A stretch of 64,000 nt of DNA, taken from Nocardia abscessus (GTDB taxonomy: Bacteria; Actinomycetota; Actinomycetes; Mycobacteriales; Mycobacteriaceae). The translations under genes and the position numbers were made by a program. The number at the start of each line of letters is the position of its first letter. Position 1 is the first letter of the stretch. Location: positions 248,001 through 312,000 of the forward strand of contig NZ_JADLQO010000002.1 in NCBI RefSeq assembly GCF_015477775.1, read 5' to 3'. The notes beneath the pieces are model-generated. The model made no database searches. It saw nothing but the letters and a program-made list of their open reading frames with translations, and was not told where the DNA came from. Positions 1 through 7,877 of the stretch are shown in pieces.

Positions 1-2509
1 CGGCGAGCCGGACCGCGGGCGGGAACCCGACCTCGGCGCGAGCCGCTACCTCGGCACGCGCCGCGCCCACCGGATCCCACCGGACCAGCGCCTGCACGGT
101 GGGGATCGACGGCTCGGCCACCACGATGACCTGGCCGTGCGCACGGACCAGCGCCGCGGCCGCCATCCAGCGGCGCAGCGCGTCCTCGGCGGCCCGCAGG
201 TCGGCACGACCGAGCAGTGCCCAGCCGTCGAGCAACAATGCGACGCCGTAACCGCCGGGTACCACCGGTTCGGCGCCGACCGTCGAGACCACCACTTGGG
301 GGCCCGGCTCCACGGTGTTCAGCACCGCGCCGCCGCCGGAACCACGGATCGGCACGCCGGGAAAGGCGCGCCCCAGCTCCTCCGCCGTGCGCGCCGCACC
401 GATCACCACGGCACGCAGCGCCCGCGACCCACAGGTGGTGCAGCGGAACGCGGCCTCGGTGATCCCGCACCAACGACAAGCGGGACTCTGCGCGGCCGCG
501 CCGGATTCGGCCGCTCCCCGCGATCCGCGGGCCTCCGGCAGCGCGAGAGGCCCGTTGCAGTGCCTGCATCGGGCCGGAGTGCGGCATTTCCCGCACGCCA
601 GCGCGGGAATGTAGCCGCGGCGCGGGACCTGCACCAGCACCGGCGCGCCCTCCTTCAGAGCGGCACGAGCGGCGGCGAAGGCGACGCCGGGAATCCGCAC
701 GGCGCGCGCTACCGGATCCCGTTCCAGAGCGACGTCGCTGTCGCCGGGGGCGCTGATCCGGGGCGCGGCCTTGCGCAGTACGGCGCGGTCGGCCACCAGA
801 TCGTGCGCCCAGCCGGAATCGACCACGGCCTGGATCTCGGCGGTGCGCGCGAAGCCGGCCGCGACGAACGCCGCGCCCGTCTCGTGGGCACGCAACATCG
901 CGACCTCACGGGTGTGCGGATACGGCGCGCGTGGTTCGGCGTAGGTGTCGTCGCCGTCGTCCCAGAGCGCGATCAGGCCGAGGTTCACCGCCGGGGCGAA
1001 CACCGCGCTGCGCGTGCCGACCACCACCCGCGCCGAACCGCGCAGCACCGCGAGCCAGCGGCGATATCTGGCGGCGGGCCCCAGACCGGCGGCGAGTCCG
1101 ACGGCCGAATCCCCCACCAGCCGTACACATTCCGCCAGCACCCGGTCGAGATCACGTTGGTCGGGCACCATGAGGATCGCGCTGCGCCCTTGCCCGGCCA
1201 CCACGGCGGCGAGTTCGGCCAGCCGCCGGGGCCAGTCCTCGCCGGGCAGCGCCTGCCAGGCCGCGCGAGCCCCTTTCCCCTGCGCGAGCGCACCCACGAA
1301 CGCCGCGCCGTGCACATAGCGCTCCCAGGCCGCGATATCCATATCCAGAGCCGAGAGCTCCTGCGGGACCGGCGAGTCGCCACCGGCAGCCCGGTCCGCG
1401 GAGGCGGCGTCCGTGCCCTGCTCGGTGTCGATTCGTTCGCCGACCGGGCGTGATGCCCCCGGCTCCGAGGGCAACCCGGCATCGGGCTCGTCGCTGCCGG
1501 GTGCCGAAGGGTGCGGCTGCCCGTTCGCCGGGCTCGCACTCGATTCCCCTGCTCGAATGCCTCCGCCATCCGGCGTCTGCGACTGCCGACTCACCGGATT
1601 CGCAGCCCTCATGGCCCGCGCTCCGGCGGCTCCGTGATCCGGCGTCTGCGGCTGCCCGCTCACCGAGCTATCACTGGATTCCCCGGCTCCACCGGCCCCG
1701 CCATCCGGCGCGTGCGGCTGCCCACTCAACGGGCTGTCACTCGGTTCCCTCGCTCCGGCGGCTTGGTGATCCGGCGCGCGCTGCCCACTCACCGAGCTAT
1801 CACTGGGTTCCCTCGGTCCAGCGGTTTCGTGATTCGGCGCGCGCTGCCCACTCACCGGGCTGTCACTGAGTTCCCCGGCTCCAGCGACTCCGTCGTTCGT
1901 CGGCACTCGTGGACCGCCGACCACCGCCGACTCGGTTTCCGTAGCAGGGGAATCCGAGAGTCGAGAATCGAGAGACGTTGAATCGCCGTCGTGTTCGATT
2001 GCGATGTCGTCCGCACGCCCGTCATGCGGCGCCGAGGGGACAGCGGGAACGACCGATTCGGCGGAAACAGTTTGGGCGGCAGTGGATGTCTTGCCGCCAC
2101 CGGTCTCGGTGCGGGCATGGCGAGGGGGGATGGCCAGGCGCAGGACGTCGGCGCGGGTGCCCGCATACCGATCGGCCACCGCGCCGGCCAGGTCGAGGAT
2201 CTCGGGCGTCAGCACGCGTTCGCCGGAGACGACCCGTTCGAGCTTGACCAGCTTGCCCCCGTGGTCGGTGTGCGCCGAGCGCGCGAGCAGATAACCGTCG
2301 ACCAGGCGGCCCGCGAAACGGACCCGTACCCGGACCCCGGGCTGGGCGAGATCATCCAGCTCGGGGGGCACCAAGTAGTCGAAGTCGCGGTCGAGATGCG
2401 CCGGCGACAGCAGCGGGAGCACCCGGGCGATCGGCAACTGCACAGCCGCGGGACCCGCGGACGGACCGTCCGCCTCGATGGCGGGGGTGTCCGCCGCGGG
2501 TTCGTTCAC
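1..2509 (-). CDS. priA: Primosomal protein N' (PriA), 3' end outside window
   Basis: Replication-restart protein of the actinobacterial PriA type. The 836 visible residues hold an N-terminal DNA 3'-end-binding domain (about 24-133, LPIARVLPLLSPAHLDRDFDY), a very long low-complexity linker (about 134-393), the degenerate helicase region from residue 395 (WERY...ARAAWQALPGEDW) and an eight-cysteine zinc region from residue 639 (CGKC, CRHC, CRWC, CTTCG). The helicase region has no Walker A motif. That is known for mycobacterial PriA, so it probably acts as a loader rather than an active helicase. The GTG start lies 16 bp after the metK stop. The frame stays open to the left edge (...PAVRLA), so roughly 100-130 residues are missing. 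The linker is about 230 residues longer than I recall for M. tuberculosis PriA and carries tandem repeats. Confidence 0.93.
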   Translation of the reverse strand, partial: MNEPAADTPAIEADGPSAGPAAVQLPIARVLPLLSPAHLDRDFDYLVPPELDDLAQPGVRVRVRFAGRLVDGYLLARSAHTDHGGKLVKLERVVSGERVLTPEILDLAGAVADRYAGTRADVLRLAIPPRHARTETGGGKTSTAAQTVSAESVVPAVPSAPHDGRADDIAIEHDGDSTSLDSRLSDSPATETESAVVGGPRVPTNDGVAGAGELSDSPVSGQRAPNHETAGPREPSDSSVSGQRAPDHQAAGAREPSDSPLSGQPHAPDGGAGGAGESSDSSVSGQPQTPDHGAAGARAMRAANPVSRQSQTPDGGGIRAGESSASPANGQPHPSAPGSDEPDAGLPSEPGASRPVGERIDTEQGTDAASADRAAGGDSPVPQELSALDMDIAAWERYVHGAAFVGALAQGKGARAAWQALPGEDWPRRLAELAAVVAGQGRSAILMVPDQRDLDRVLAECVRLVGDSAVGLAAGLGPAARYRRWLAVLRGSARVVVGTRSAVFAPAVNLGLIALWDDGDDTYAEPRAPYPHTREVAMLRAHETGAAFVAAGFARTAEIQAVVDSGWAHDLVADRAVLRKAAPRISAPGDSDVALERDPVARAVRIPGVAFAAARAALKEGAPVLVQVPRRGYIPALACGKCRTPARCRHCNGPLALPEARGSRGAAESGAAAQSPACRWCGITEAAFRCTTCGSRALRAVVIGAARTAEELGRAFPGVPIRGSGGGAVLNTVEPGPQVVVSTVGAEPVVPGGYGVALLLDGWALLGRADLRAAEDALRRWMAAAALVRAHGQVIVVAEPSIPTVQALVRWDPVGAARAEVAARAEVGFPPAVRLA
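1525..1914 (-). repeat. In-frame 63-69 bp tandem repeats inside priA
   Basis: About six degenerate copies begin at 1525, 1591, 1660, 1726, 1789 and 1852, with spacings of 66, 69, 66, 63 and 63 bp. All spacings are multiples of three, so the priA frame is kept. The encoded unit resembles EPSDSSVSGQPQTPDHGAAG and is acidic, Ser/Pro/Gly/Gln-rich and probably disordered. It lies in the linker between the DNA-binding and helicase-like domains. Confidence 0.85.
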
Positions 2510-2525
2510 TCGGACCTGATCGAGA

Positions 2526-3737
2526 TCAGAGTCCGACGGCCGCGCGCAACTTGTCCGCGCGGTCGGTGTGCTCCCAGGGCAGGTCGACGTCGGTCCGGCC
2601 GAAGTGGCCGTACGCGGCGGTCGGCGCGTAGATCGGGCGCAGCAGGTCCAGGTCGCGGATGATCGCGCCGGGGCGCAAATCGAAGACCTCGGTGATCGCG
2701 GTGGAGATGCGCGCCGGGTCGACCTTCTCGGTGCCGAAGGTCTCGACGAACAAACCGACCGGGGCGGCCTTGCCGATCGCGTAGGCCACCTGGACCTCCA
2801 CCCGCTCGGCCAGATCGGCCGCGACCACGTTCTTCGCGACCCAGCGCATGGCGTAGGCGGCCGAACGGTCCACCTTCGACGGGTCCTTGCCGGAGAAGGC
2901 GCCGCCACCGTGGCGGGCCATGCCGCCGTAGGTGTCGACGATGATCTTGCGGCCGGTCAGGCCCGCGTCGCCCATCGGGCCGCCGAGCACGAACTTGCCG
3001 GTGGGGTTGACCAGCAGGCGGATGTTCGAGGTGTCCAGCGTGGGCACTTCCAGGTCGGCGAGCACCGCATCGAGCACCTTCTCACGGATGTCGGGCGCGA
3101 GCAGGTTGTCCAGGTCGATGTCGGCGGCGTGCTGGGTGGAGATGACGACCGTGTCGAGGCGGACCGGGCGGTCGCCCTCGTACTCGATGGTGACCTGGGT
3201 CTTGCCGTCCGGGCGCAGGTAGGGCAGCACACCGGACTTGCGCACCTCGGTCAAGCGGCGCGACAGCCGGTGCGCGAGCGCGATCGGCAGCGGCATCAGC
3301 TCAGGGGTGTCCTTGGTGGCGTAGCCGAACATCAAGCCCTGGTCGCCCGCGCCCTGGCGCTCGATCTCGTCGTCGGAGCCGCCGACGCGCGCCTCGTGTG
3401 AGGTGTCCACACCCTGCGCGATATCCGGCGACTGCGCGCCGATCGCGATATTGACACCGCACGAATTTCCGTCGAATCCCTTTGCGGAAGAGTCATATCC
3501 GATTTCCAGGACCTTTTCCCGGACAATTCGCGGAATATCGGCATACGCCGACGTGGTGACCTCACCGGCGACATGGACCTGGCCCGTCGTCACGAGGGTT
3601 TCCACCGCGACCCGGCTGCGCGGATCTTCCGCGAGCAATGCGTCGAGAATGGAATCGCTGATGGCATCACAGATTTTATCCGGATGACCTTCGGTCACGG
3701 ACTCACTGGTGAAAAGCCGGCTCCCGGACGTGCGCAC
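2526..3737 (-). CDS. metK: S-adenosylmethionine synthetase
   Basis: Makes SAM from methionine and ATP in the cytoplasm. The 403 residues are the usual family length. Visible signatures are GHPDK (17-21, ATP loop), [12 protein letters not shown] and GGGAFSGKD. The GTG start is preceded by a purine-rich Shine-Dalgarno (GGGAGAGGGAAG). The gene lies between coaBC and priA, as in mycobacteria. A 234-bp gap upstream contains a strong inverted repeat, so metK may have its own promoter. Confidence 0.98.
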   Translation of the reverse strand: MRTSGSRLFTSESVTEGHPDKICDAISDSILDALLAEDPRSRVAVETLVTTGQVHVAGEVTTSAYADIPRIVREKVLEIGYDSSAKGFDGNSCGVNIAIGAQSPDIAQGVDTSHEARVGGSDDEIERQGAGDQGLMFGYATKDTPELMPLPIALAHRLSRRLTEVRKSGVLPYLRPDGKTQVTIEYEGDRPVRLDTVVISTQHAADIDLDNLLAPDIREKVLDAVLADLEVPTLDTSNIRLLVNPTGKFVLGGPMGDAGLTGRKIIVDTYGGMARHGGGAFSGKDPSKVDRSAAYAMRWVAKNVVAADLAERVEVQVAYAIGKAAPVGLFVETFGTEKVDPARISTAITEVFDLRPGAIIRDLDLLRPIYAPTAAYGHFGRTDVDLPWEHTDRADKLRAAVGL

Positions 3738-3772
3738 AGTTCTTCCCTCTCCCTCAACGGGTTACTCGTATC

Positions 3773-3811
3773 GGGTTGCGACAGTAACGCGATGTCGCGA
3801 CTGCGCAACCC
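3773..3811 (-). promoter_or_regulatory. Extended inverted repeat upstream of metK
   Basis: Three nested arms pair perfectly: GGGTTGCG/CGCAACCC (3773-3780 with 3804-3811), CAGT/ACTG (3782-3785 with 3800-3803) and CGCG/CGCG (3788-3791 with 3796-3799). They are separated only by a 1-nt and a 2-nt bulge and closed by a 4-nt loop. The structure ends 35 bp before the metK start. A TATAAG hexamer on the minus strand (3811-3816) touches its upstream edge. It could be an operator near the start site or a leader hairpin. No U-tract follows, so it is not a normal terminator. Confidence 0.5.
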
Positions 3812-3970
3812 TTATATCCCAGACTATTCCAAATCACCGACACGGCGGGGAGCTACCCCGAAGCCATTCCTGACAGCTGAACCGGCGGTGTCCCGGCGGT
3901 ACCGAAATGATGACGGCGGCGCGAACGAACGACCGATCAGCCGTCGATCCTGGCAGGCACGCGGCCCGGC

Positions 3971-5194
3971 TCAGCGCAGCAACACGCTCAGCGCGTCGAG
4001 CACCCGGCTGGCCAGCAGCGCCTTCGACCCGTGATCGAGCGCCTGCTCGGTGCCGTCCGCGCCGAGCAACCAGCCGTCGTTGGTGTCCACCTCGAACGCC
4101 TTGCCCTCGCCGACGGCGTTGACCACGAGCAGGTCGCAGCCCTTGCGCGCGAGCTTGGCCCGCGCGTGGGTGAGGACGTCGCCGTGCTCGTCACCGGTCT
4201 CGGCGGCGAAGCCGACGATCGCGGTGCCGGGCAACTGTCCGTCGCGTCGCGACTGCACCAGCCCGGCGAGGATGTCGTCGGTCTTGGTCAGCGCGATGAC
4301 GTCCGGCTCCCCCGCACCCTTCTTGATCTTGGCGGCGGCGACGTTGGTCGGCCGGAAATCGGCGACGGCCGCGGCCATGATCACCGCGTCGGCGCCGACT
4401 GCGTGCTTGTCGACGGCGGTCTTCAGCTGTTCGGCGGTGGTGATGTGCACCAGGTCGACGGCGGCGGGCGCCGCCATCTCGATCGTGTTGCCCGCGATGA
4501 GCGTGACGTGGGCGCCGCGCTGGGCGGCGACCCGCGCGAGCGCGTAGCCCTGCTTGCCGGAGCTGCGGTTACCGAGGAATCGCACCGGATCCAGCGGTTC
4601 CCTGGTGCCACCTGCGGTGATGACGACCCGGCGGCCCTCCAGATCACGCGGGATCGCGTCGGCGCGCTCCATGAGCAGCGACGCGAGGCCGAAGATCTCC
4701 TCGGGCTCGGGCAGCCGTCCGGGACCGGTGTCGGCGCCGGTGAGGCGGCCCGCCGCGGGCTCCATGACGATCGCACCGCGGGCGCGCAGCGTCGCGACGT
4801 TGGCGACGGTCGCCGGATGCTCCCACATCTCGGTGTGCATCGCGGGCGCGAACAAGATCGGACATCGGGCCGTCAGCAGCGTGGCGGTGAGCAGGTCGTC
4901 GGCACGGCCGGACGCGGCGCGCGCCATGAGGTCGGCGGTCGCCGGGGCGATGACCACCAGGTCCGCCTCCTGGCCCAGCCGAACGTGCGGAACCTCCGGC
5001 ACGTCGGAGAACACGCCGGTGTGCACCGGGTTCCCGGACAGTGCCTCGAAGGTCGCTTTGCCGACGAACTCCAGCGCCGAGTGGGTGGGGATCACCCGGA
5101 CGTCATGTCCGGTCTCGGTGAACCGCCGGACCAGAGAGCACGCCTTGTAGGCGGCGATTCCTCCGGCTACGCCGACGACGATCCTTGTGGTCAC
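3971..5194 (-). CDS. coaBC: Bifunctional phosphopantothenoylcysteine decarboxylase/synthetase
   Basis: Two steps of coenzyme A synthesis: ligation of cysteine to 4'-phosphopantothenate (CoaB) and decarboxylation to 4'-phosphopantetheine (CoaC). The flavoprotein CoaC domain is N-terminal (GGIAAYKA at 11-18, likely catalytic H70, PAMHTEMW at 117-124). The CoaB domain begins near residue 190 (VVITAGGTREPLD, RFLGNRSSGKQG, KIKKG, GFAAETGD). At 407 residues it is full length. The GTG start has a clear GGAGG Shine-Dalgarno. It follows rpoZ by 43 bp, the same order as in mycobacteria. Confidence 0.97.
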   Translation of the reverse strand: MTTRIVVGVAGGIAAYKACSLVRRFTETGHDVRVIPTHSALEFVGKATFEALSGNPVHTGVFSDVPEVPHVRLGQEADLVVIAPATADLMARAASGRADDLLTATLLTARCPILFAPAMHTEMWEHPATVANVATLRARGAIVMEPAAGRLTGADTGPGRLPEPEEIFGLASLLMERADAIPRDLEGRRVVITAGGTREPLDPVRFLGNRSSGKQGYALARVAAQRGAHVTLIAGNTIEMAAPAAVDLVHITTAEQLKTAVDKHAVGADAVIMAAAVADFRPTNVAAAKIKKGAGEPDVIALTKTDDILAGLVQSRRDGQLPGTAIVGFAAETGDEHGDVLTHARAKLARKGCDLLVVNAVGEGKAFEVDTNDGWLLGADGTEQALDHGSKALLASRVLDALSVLLR

Positions 5195-5237
5195 TACGCC
5201 TCCGGCCTAGTAGTGGTCACGGCGAACTCGGTTCGCC

Positions 5238-5519
5238 TCACTCGCCTTCGGAGTGCTCGAGCAGGTCGGAGTGGATCTCGCGCAGGGCGACCGACAGCGG
5301 CTTCTCCTGCAGACCCGGCTCGACCAGCGGGCCGACATACTCGAGGATGCCGTCGCCGAGCTGGTTGTAGTAGTCGTTGATCTGGCGGGCCCGCTTGGCC
5401 GCGTAGATGACCAGGGCGTACTTGGACGACGTGCGCTCGAGCAACTCGTCGATCGGCGGGTTGGTCAGGCCGACCGGCGTGTCGTAGGCGGGCGCGGTCT
5501 TGGTGTCCGTACTGCTCAC
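5238..5519 (-). CDS. rpoZ: RNA polymerase omega subunit
   Basis: Small subunit that stabilises beta' in RNA polymerase. The conserved stretches [27 protein letters not shown] and [17 protein letters not shown] are present. The GTG at 5519 is chosen because AGGAG lies 8 nt upstream. This gives 93 residues. An in-frame GTG at 5549 overlaps the gmk stop (GTGA) and would add 10 residues, but it has no good ribosome-binding site. The gene is transcribed behind gmk. Confidence 0.95.
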   Translation of the reverse strand: MSSTDTKTAPAYDTPVGLTNPPIDELLERTSSKYALVIYAAKRARQINDYYNQLGDGILEYVGPLVEPGLQEKPLSVALREIHSDLLEHSEGE

Positions 5520-5545
5520 TAGGGGGACTCCTGGTGTTTGGGAGG

Positions 5546-6130
5546 TCACGAACTCGAATTTGTGCTAACGAACAACGATACCAACTGCTCACAGGCGCTG
5601 GTCACCTCGTCGTTCACGATAACGATGTCGAACTCGTCACAGGCCGCCAGCTCGATCCTGGCGGTTTCCAGCCGGCGCTCGATCACCTCGGGCGACTCGG
5701 TGCCGCGCGAGGTCAGCCGCGCCACCAACTCGTCCCAGCTCGGCGGGGCCAGGAACACCAGGATCGCTTCCGGGATCGCCCGGCGCACCGACCGAGCGCC
5801 CTCCAGATCCACTTCGACCAGCACCGGAAGGCCTTCGGCCAGAGCGGCGCGAACCGGCCCGGCAGGCGTGCCCGAACGCTGCAACCCGCCGTGGATGTCC
5901 GCCCATTCGAGCAGCTCATCCGCCTCGATCATCGCGTCGAACTCCGCACGGGAGACGAAGCGATAGTCGAGGCCGTCGACCTCCCCGGGCCGCGGGGCCC
6001 GGGTCGTTGCCGACACGCTGAAGACCAGGTCGGGCAGTCGTTCGCGGACACAGCGGACCACGGTGGACTTGCCCACGGCCGAGGGGCCGACCAGTACTAC
6101 CAGCCGACCCTTCCGCGTGTGTTCGATCAC
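5546..6130 (-). CDS. gmk: Guanylate kinase
   Basis: Phosphorylates GMP to GDP with ATP. The P-loop GPSAVGKS is at 15-22, followed by [21 protein letters not shown] and a GMP-binding region ([11 protein letters not shown]). The 194 residues are normal for the family. The start is GTG, 8 bp after the mihF stop, so it is cotranscribed with mihF. Its stop lies next to the rpoZ start region. Confidence 0.97.
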   Translation of the reverse strand: MIEHTRKGRLVVLVGPSAVGKSTVVRCVRERLPDLVFSVSATTRAPRPGEVDGLDYRFVSRAEFDAMIEADELLEWADIHGGLQRSGTPAGPVRAALAEGLPVLVEVDLEGARSVRRAIPEAILVFLAPPSWDELVARLTSRGTESPEVIERRLETARIELAACDEFDIVIVNDEVTSACEQLVSLFVSTNSSS

Positions 6131-6138
6131 CCTCGTCG

Positions 6139-6459
6139 TCAGGCGTCGAAGTCGAACCGGGCCAGCAGCGCCTTACGCTGCCGGTCGCCGAGTCCGCGCA
6201 GCCGCCGGGTGGGGGCGATCTCCAGCTCGCTCATGATTTCCGCCGCCTTGACCTTGCCCACCTTCGGCAGGGCCTCCAGCAGCGCCGACACCTTCATCTT
6301 GCCGAGGATCTCGTCGGTCTCGGCGTCGGTGAGGACCTGCTTCAGGTTGGTGCCGCCACGCTTCAAGCGCTCCTTGAGCTCCGCCCGAGCGCGGCGAGCG
6401 GCAGCCGCCTTCTCCAAAGCAGCGGCGCGCTGCTCGTCAGTCAGCTGGGGAAGGGCCAC
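6139..6459 (-). CDS. mihF: Integration host factor, actinobacterial type (mIHF)
   Basis: Nucleoid-associated DNA-bending protein of the mycobacterial IHF family, unrelated in sequence to the alpha/beta IHF of enterobacteria. The 106 residues contain the basic helix [19 protein letters not shown], the core [20 protein letters not shown] and the DNA-contact end [16 protein letters not shown]. The GTG start follows GGAGGAACC. It heads the gmk-rpoZ-coaBC cluster. Longer mycobacterial annotations are known to be over-extended, which supports this short start. Confidence 0.96.
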   Translation of the reverse strand: MALPQLTDEQRAAALEKAAAARRARAELKERLKRGGTNLKQVLTDAETDEILGKMKVSALLEALPKVGKVKAAEIMSELEIAPTRRLRGLGDRQRKALLARFDFDA

Positions 6460-6493
6460 GGTTCCTCCGTCTCATCGTTCATTGCATCAACTC

Positions 6494-6511
6494 CTGCCGG
6501 TAACCCGGCAG
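6494..6511 (-). promoter_or_regulatory. Hairpin and possible leader ORF before mihF
   Basis: CTGCCGG/CCGGCAG (6494-6500 with 6505-6511) form a perfect 7-bp stem with a 4-nt loop. It is followed on the minus strand by AGGAG and an ATG that opens a 13-codon frame ([13 protein letters not shown]) running over the mihF start. This could be a translational leader. Only the structure is certain. Confidence 0.35.
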
Positions 6512-6996
6512 TCTCAGCGACCGTACCCACGACGTCCGCCGATTGCGAACCCACCCCCCAGGTCAGCGCATGATTCCGAATACCGGGTGCACCGGGGCGG
6601 CGCCGGTGGCGGTCCGCCCGCGCCACCGCGCGGCTCACCGTGACGAGCTCGCGAAATGTGCCGCCAGCAGGGAGTTTTCGACAGACCGAGTGGTTTGCGG
6701 AAGGGTTGCGACACCGCGGCGCATCGCTCCAGCAACCCCTCGACCGCCCTACCAGGAACTTTCTCGAAAATTTCCGCGTGTCGCGCATTCTTACCGCGTG
6801 TCGGGCGTCACATCCGGGTCATTCCGGCCGTCGTCCGCGGCATCCGATGCCGGATCCTGGCCCTGTACGCCGGTCCAGATGCGAAGTGCACCCCTGTGCA
6901 CCAACCTCCCCCGAAATCGATCCAGGAGCGCGCACAGGCCCCGCTAAAGGCCGCCTGTGTACGTGCACCTGCATGCACAGGCGACGAAAACAAGAG
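6512..6996. other. Long intergenic region between pyrF and mihF
   Basis: No convincing gene was found on either strand in this stretch. It presumably holds the mihF promoter. The only notable structure is a cluster of palindromic GTGCAC hexamers at 6886-6891, 6896-6901 and 6963-6968, plus TGCATGCA at 6970-6977. CCTGTG/CACAGG flank the last two. Confidence 0.6.
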
Positions 6997-7022
6997 AAGG
7001 CCGGCGCGAGCGCGCCGGCCTT
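6997..7022 (-). terminator. Rho-independent terminator of the pyr operon
   Basis: AAGGCCGGCGCG (6997-7008) pairs perfectly with CGCGCCGGCCTT (7011-7022). On the minus strand it is followed by the T-rich tract CTCTTGTTTT. It starts 6 bp after the pyrF stop codon. Confidence 0.9.
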
Positions 7023-7027
7023 CGTGG

Positions 7028-7852
7028 TCATTTCCGCAGAAACGCGAACGCGTCCTGGAGCGCGTGCACGCTGGCACGCAGTGCCGGGACGGTCGGCCCG
7101 TCCCGGAGCACCTCCCGCGAGACATTCGGCACGACCGCCCCGAGCATCGGCTCGGGGACCAGCTTCCGAATCGTTTCCGGGCCGCCGCCCTGCGCACCCA
7201 CCCCGGGCATGAGGATCGGCCCGTTCAGCGCGGCGAGGTCAGGGGCCTCGCTCAAGGTGGCCCCGACCACCACGCCCACCGAACCGAACGCTTCGCCCGC
7301 GTTGTGGGCCGCGGCCTCGTCGACCATTGTCTGCGCCACGACGCGACCGTCCGCGGCCACCGCCCGTTGCACCTGCGCGCCCTCGGGATTCGACGTCGCC
7401 GCGAGCACGAAGACGCCGCGATGGTTGGCCTCCGCCAGCGTCAGCGCAGGCGCCAGCGAACCGAATCCGAGATACGGCGAGACGGTCACCGCGTCGGACG
7501 CGAGCGGGCCGTCGGCCAGCCAGGTCCTGGCGTAGGCGTCCATGGTGGAGCCGATATCGCCGCGCTTGGCGTCGGCGAGCACCAAGGTCCCCGAGGCGCG
7601 CAACACGTCGATGGTGCGCTCCAGGACCGCGAAACCGCCGGAGCCGTAGGCCTCGAAGAACGCGACCTGCGGCTTGACCAGCGCGACCAGGCCGTCGAAC
7701 GCCTCGACGCAGATCTCGGCGAACCGTTCCAGCCCCTCGGCGTCCTCGGTGAGGCCCCAGGAGCGCAGCAGTGCCGGGTGCGGGTCGATGCCGACGCACA
7801 CCGGCCCGAACTGCCCCATCGCGTGCCGCAACCGGTCGCCGAAGGTCTTCAT
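7028..7852 (-). CDS. pyrF: Orotidine-5'-phosphate decarboxylase
   Basis: Last step of UMP synthesis, OMP to UMP. It is the long actinobacterial (type 2) form of 274 residues. The catalytic motif [12 protein letters not shown] is at 92-103, with K96 as the likely catalytic lysine. [12 protein letters not shown] is the phosphate-binding loop. The ATG at 7852 ([12 protein letters not shown]) is chosen over upstream in-frame starts that overlap carB. It lies 25 nt after the carB stop with GGAG upstream. It is the last gene of the pyr operon. Confidence 0.97.
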   Translation of the reverse strand: MKTFGDRLRHAMGQFGPVCVGIDPHPALLRSWGLTEDAEGLERFAEICVEAFDGLVALVKPQVAFFEAYGSGGFAVLERTIDVLRASGTLVLADAKRGDIGSTMDAYARTWLADGPLASDAVTVSPYLGFGSLAPALTLAEANHRGVFVLAATSNPEGAQVQRAVAADGRVVAQTMVDEAAAHNAGEAFGSVGVVVGATLSEAPDLAALNGPILMPGVGAQGGGPETIRKLVPEPMLGAVVPNVSREVLRDGPTVPALRASVHALQDAFAFLRK

Positions 7853-7877
7853 CTCGCCCGCTCCGTCCTGCCGCGGC

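Noticed and set aside
137..1981. Several plus-strand frames, some with repeated Ser/His/Pro units.
   Set aside because: They are antiparallel to priA. The repeats are the priA tandem repeats read on the other strand.
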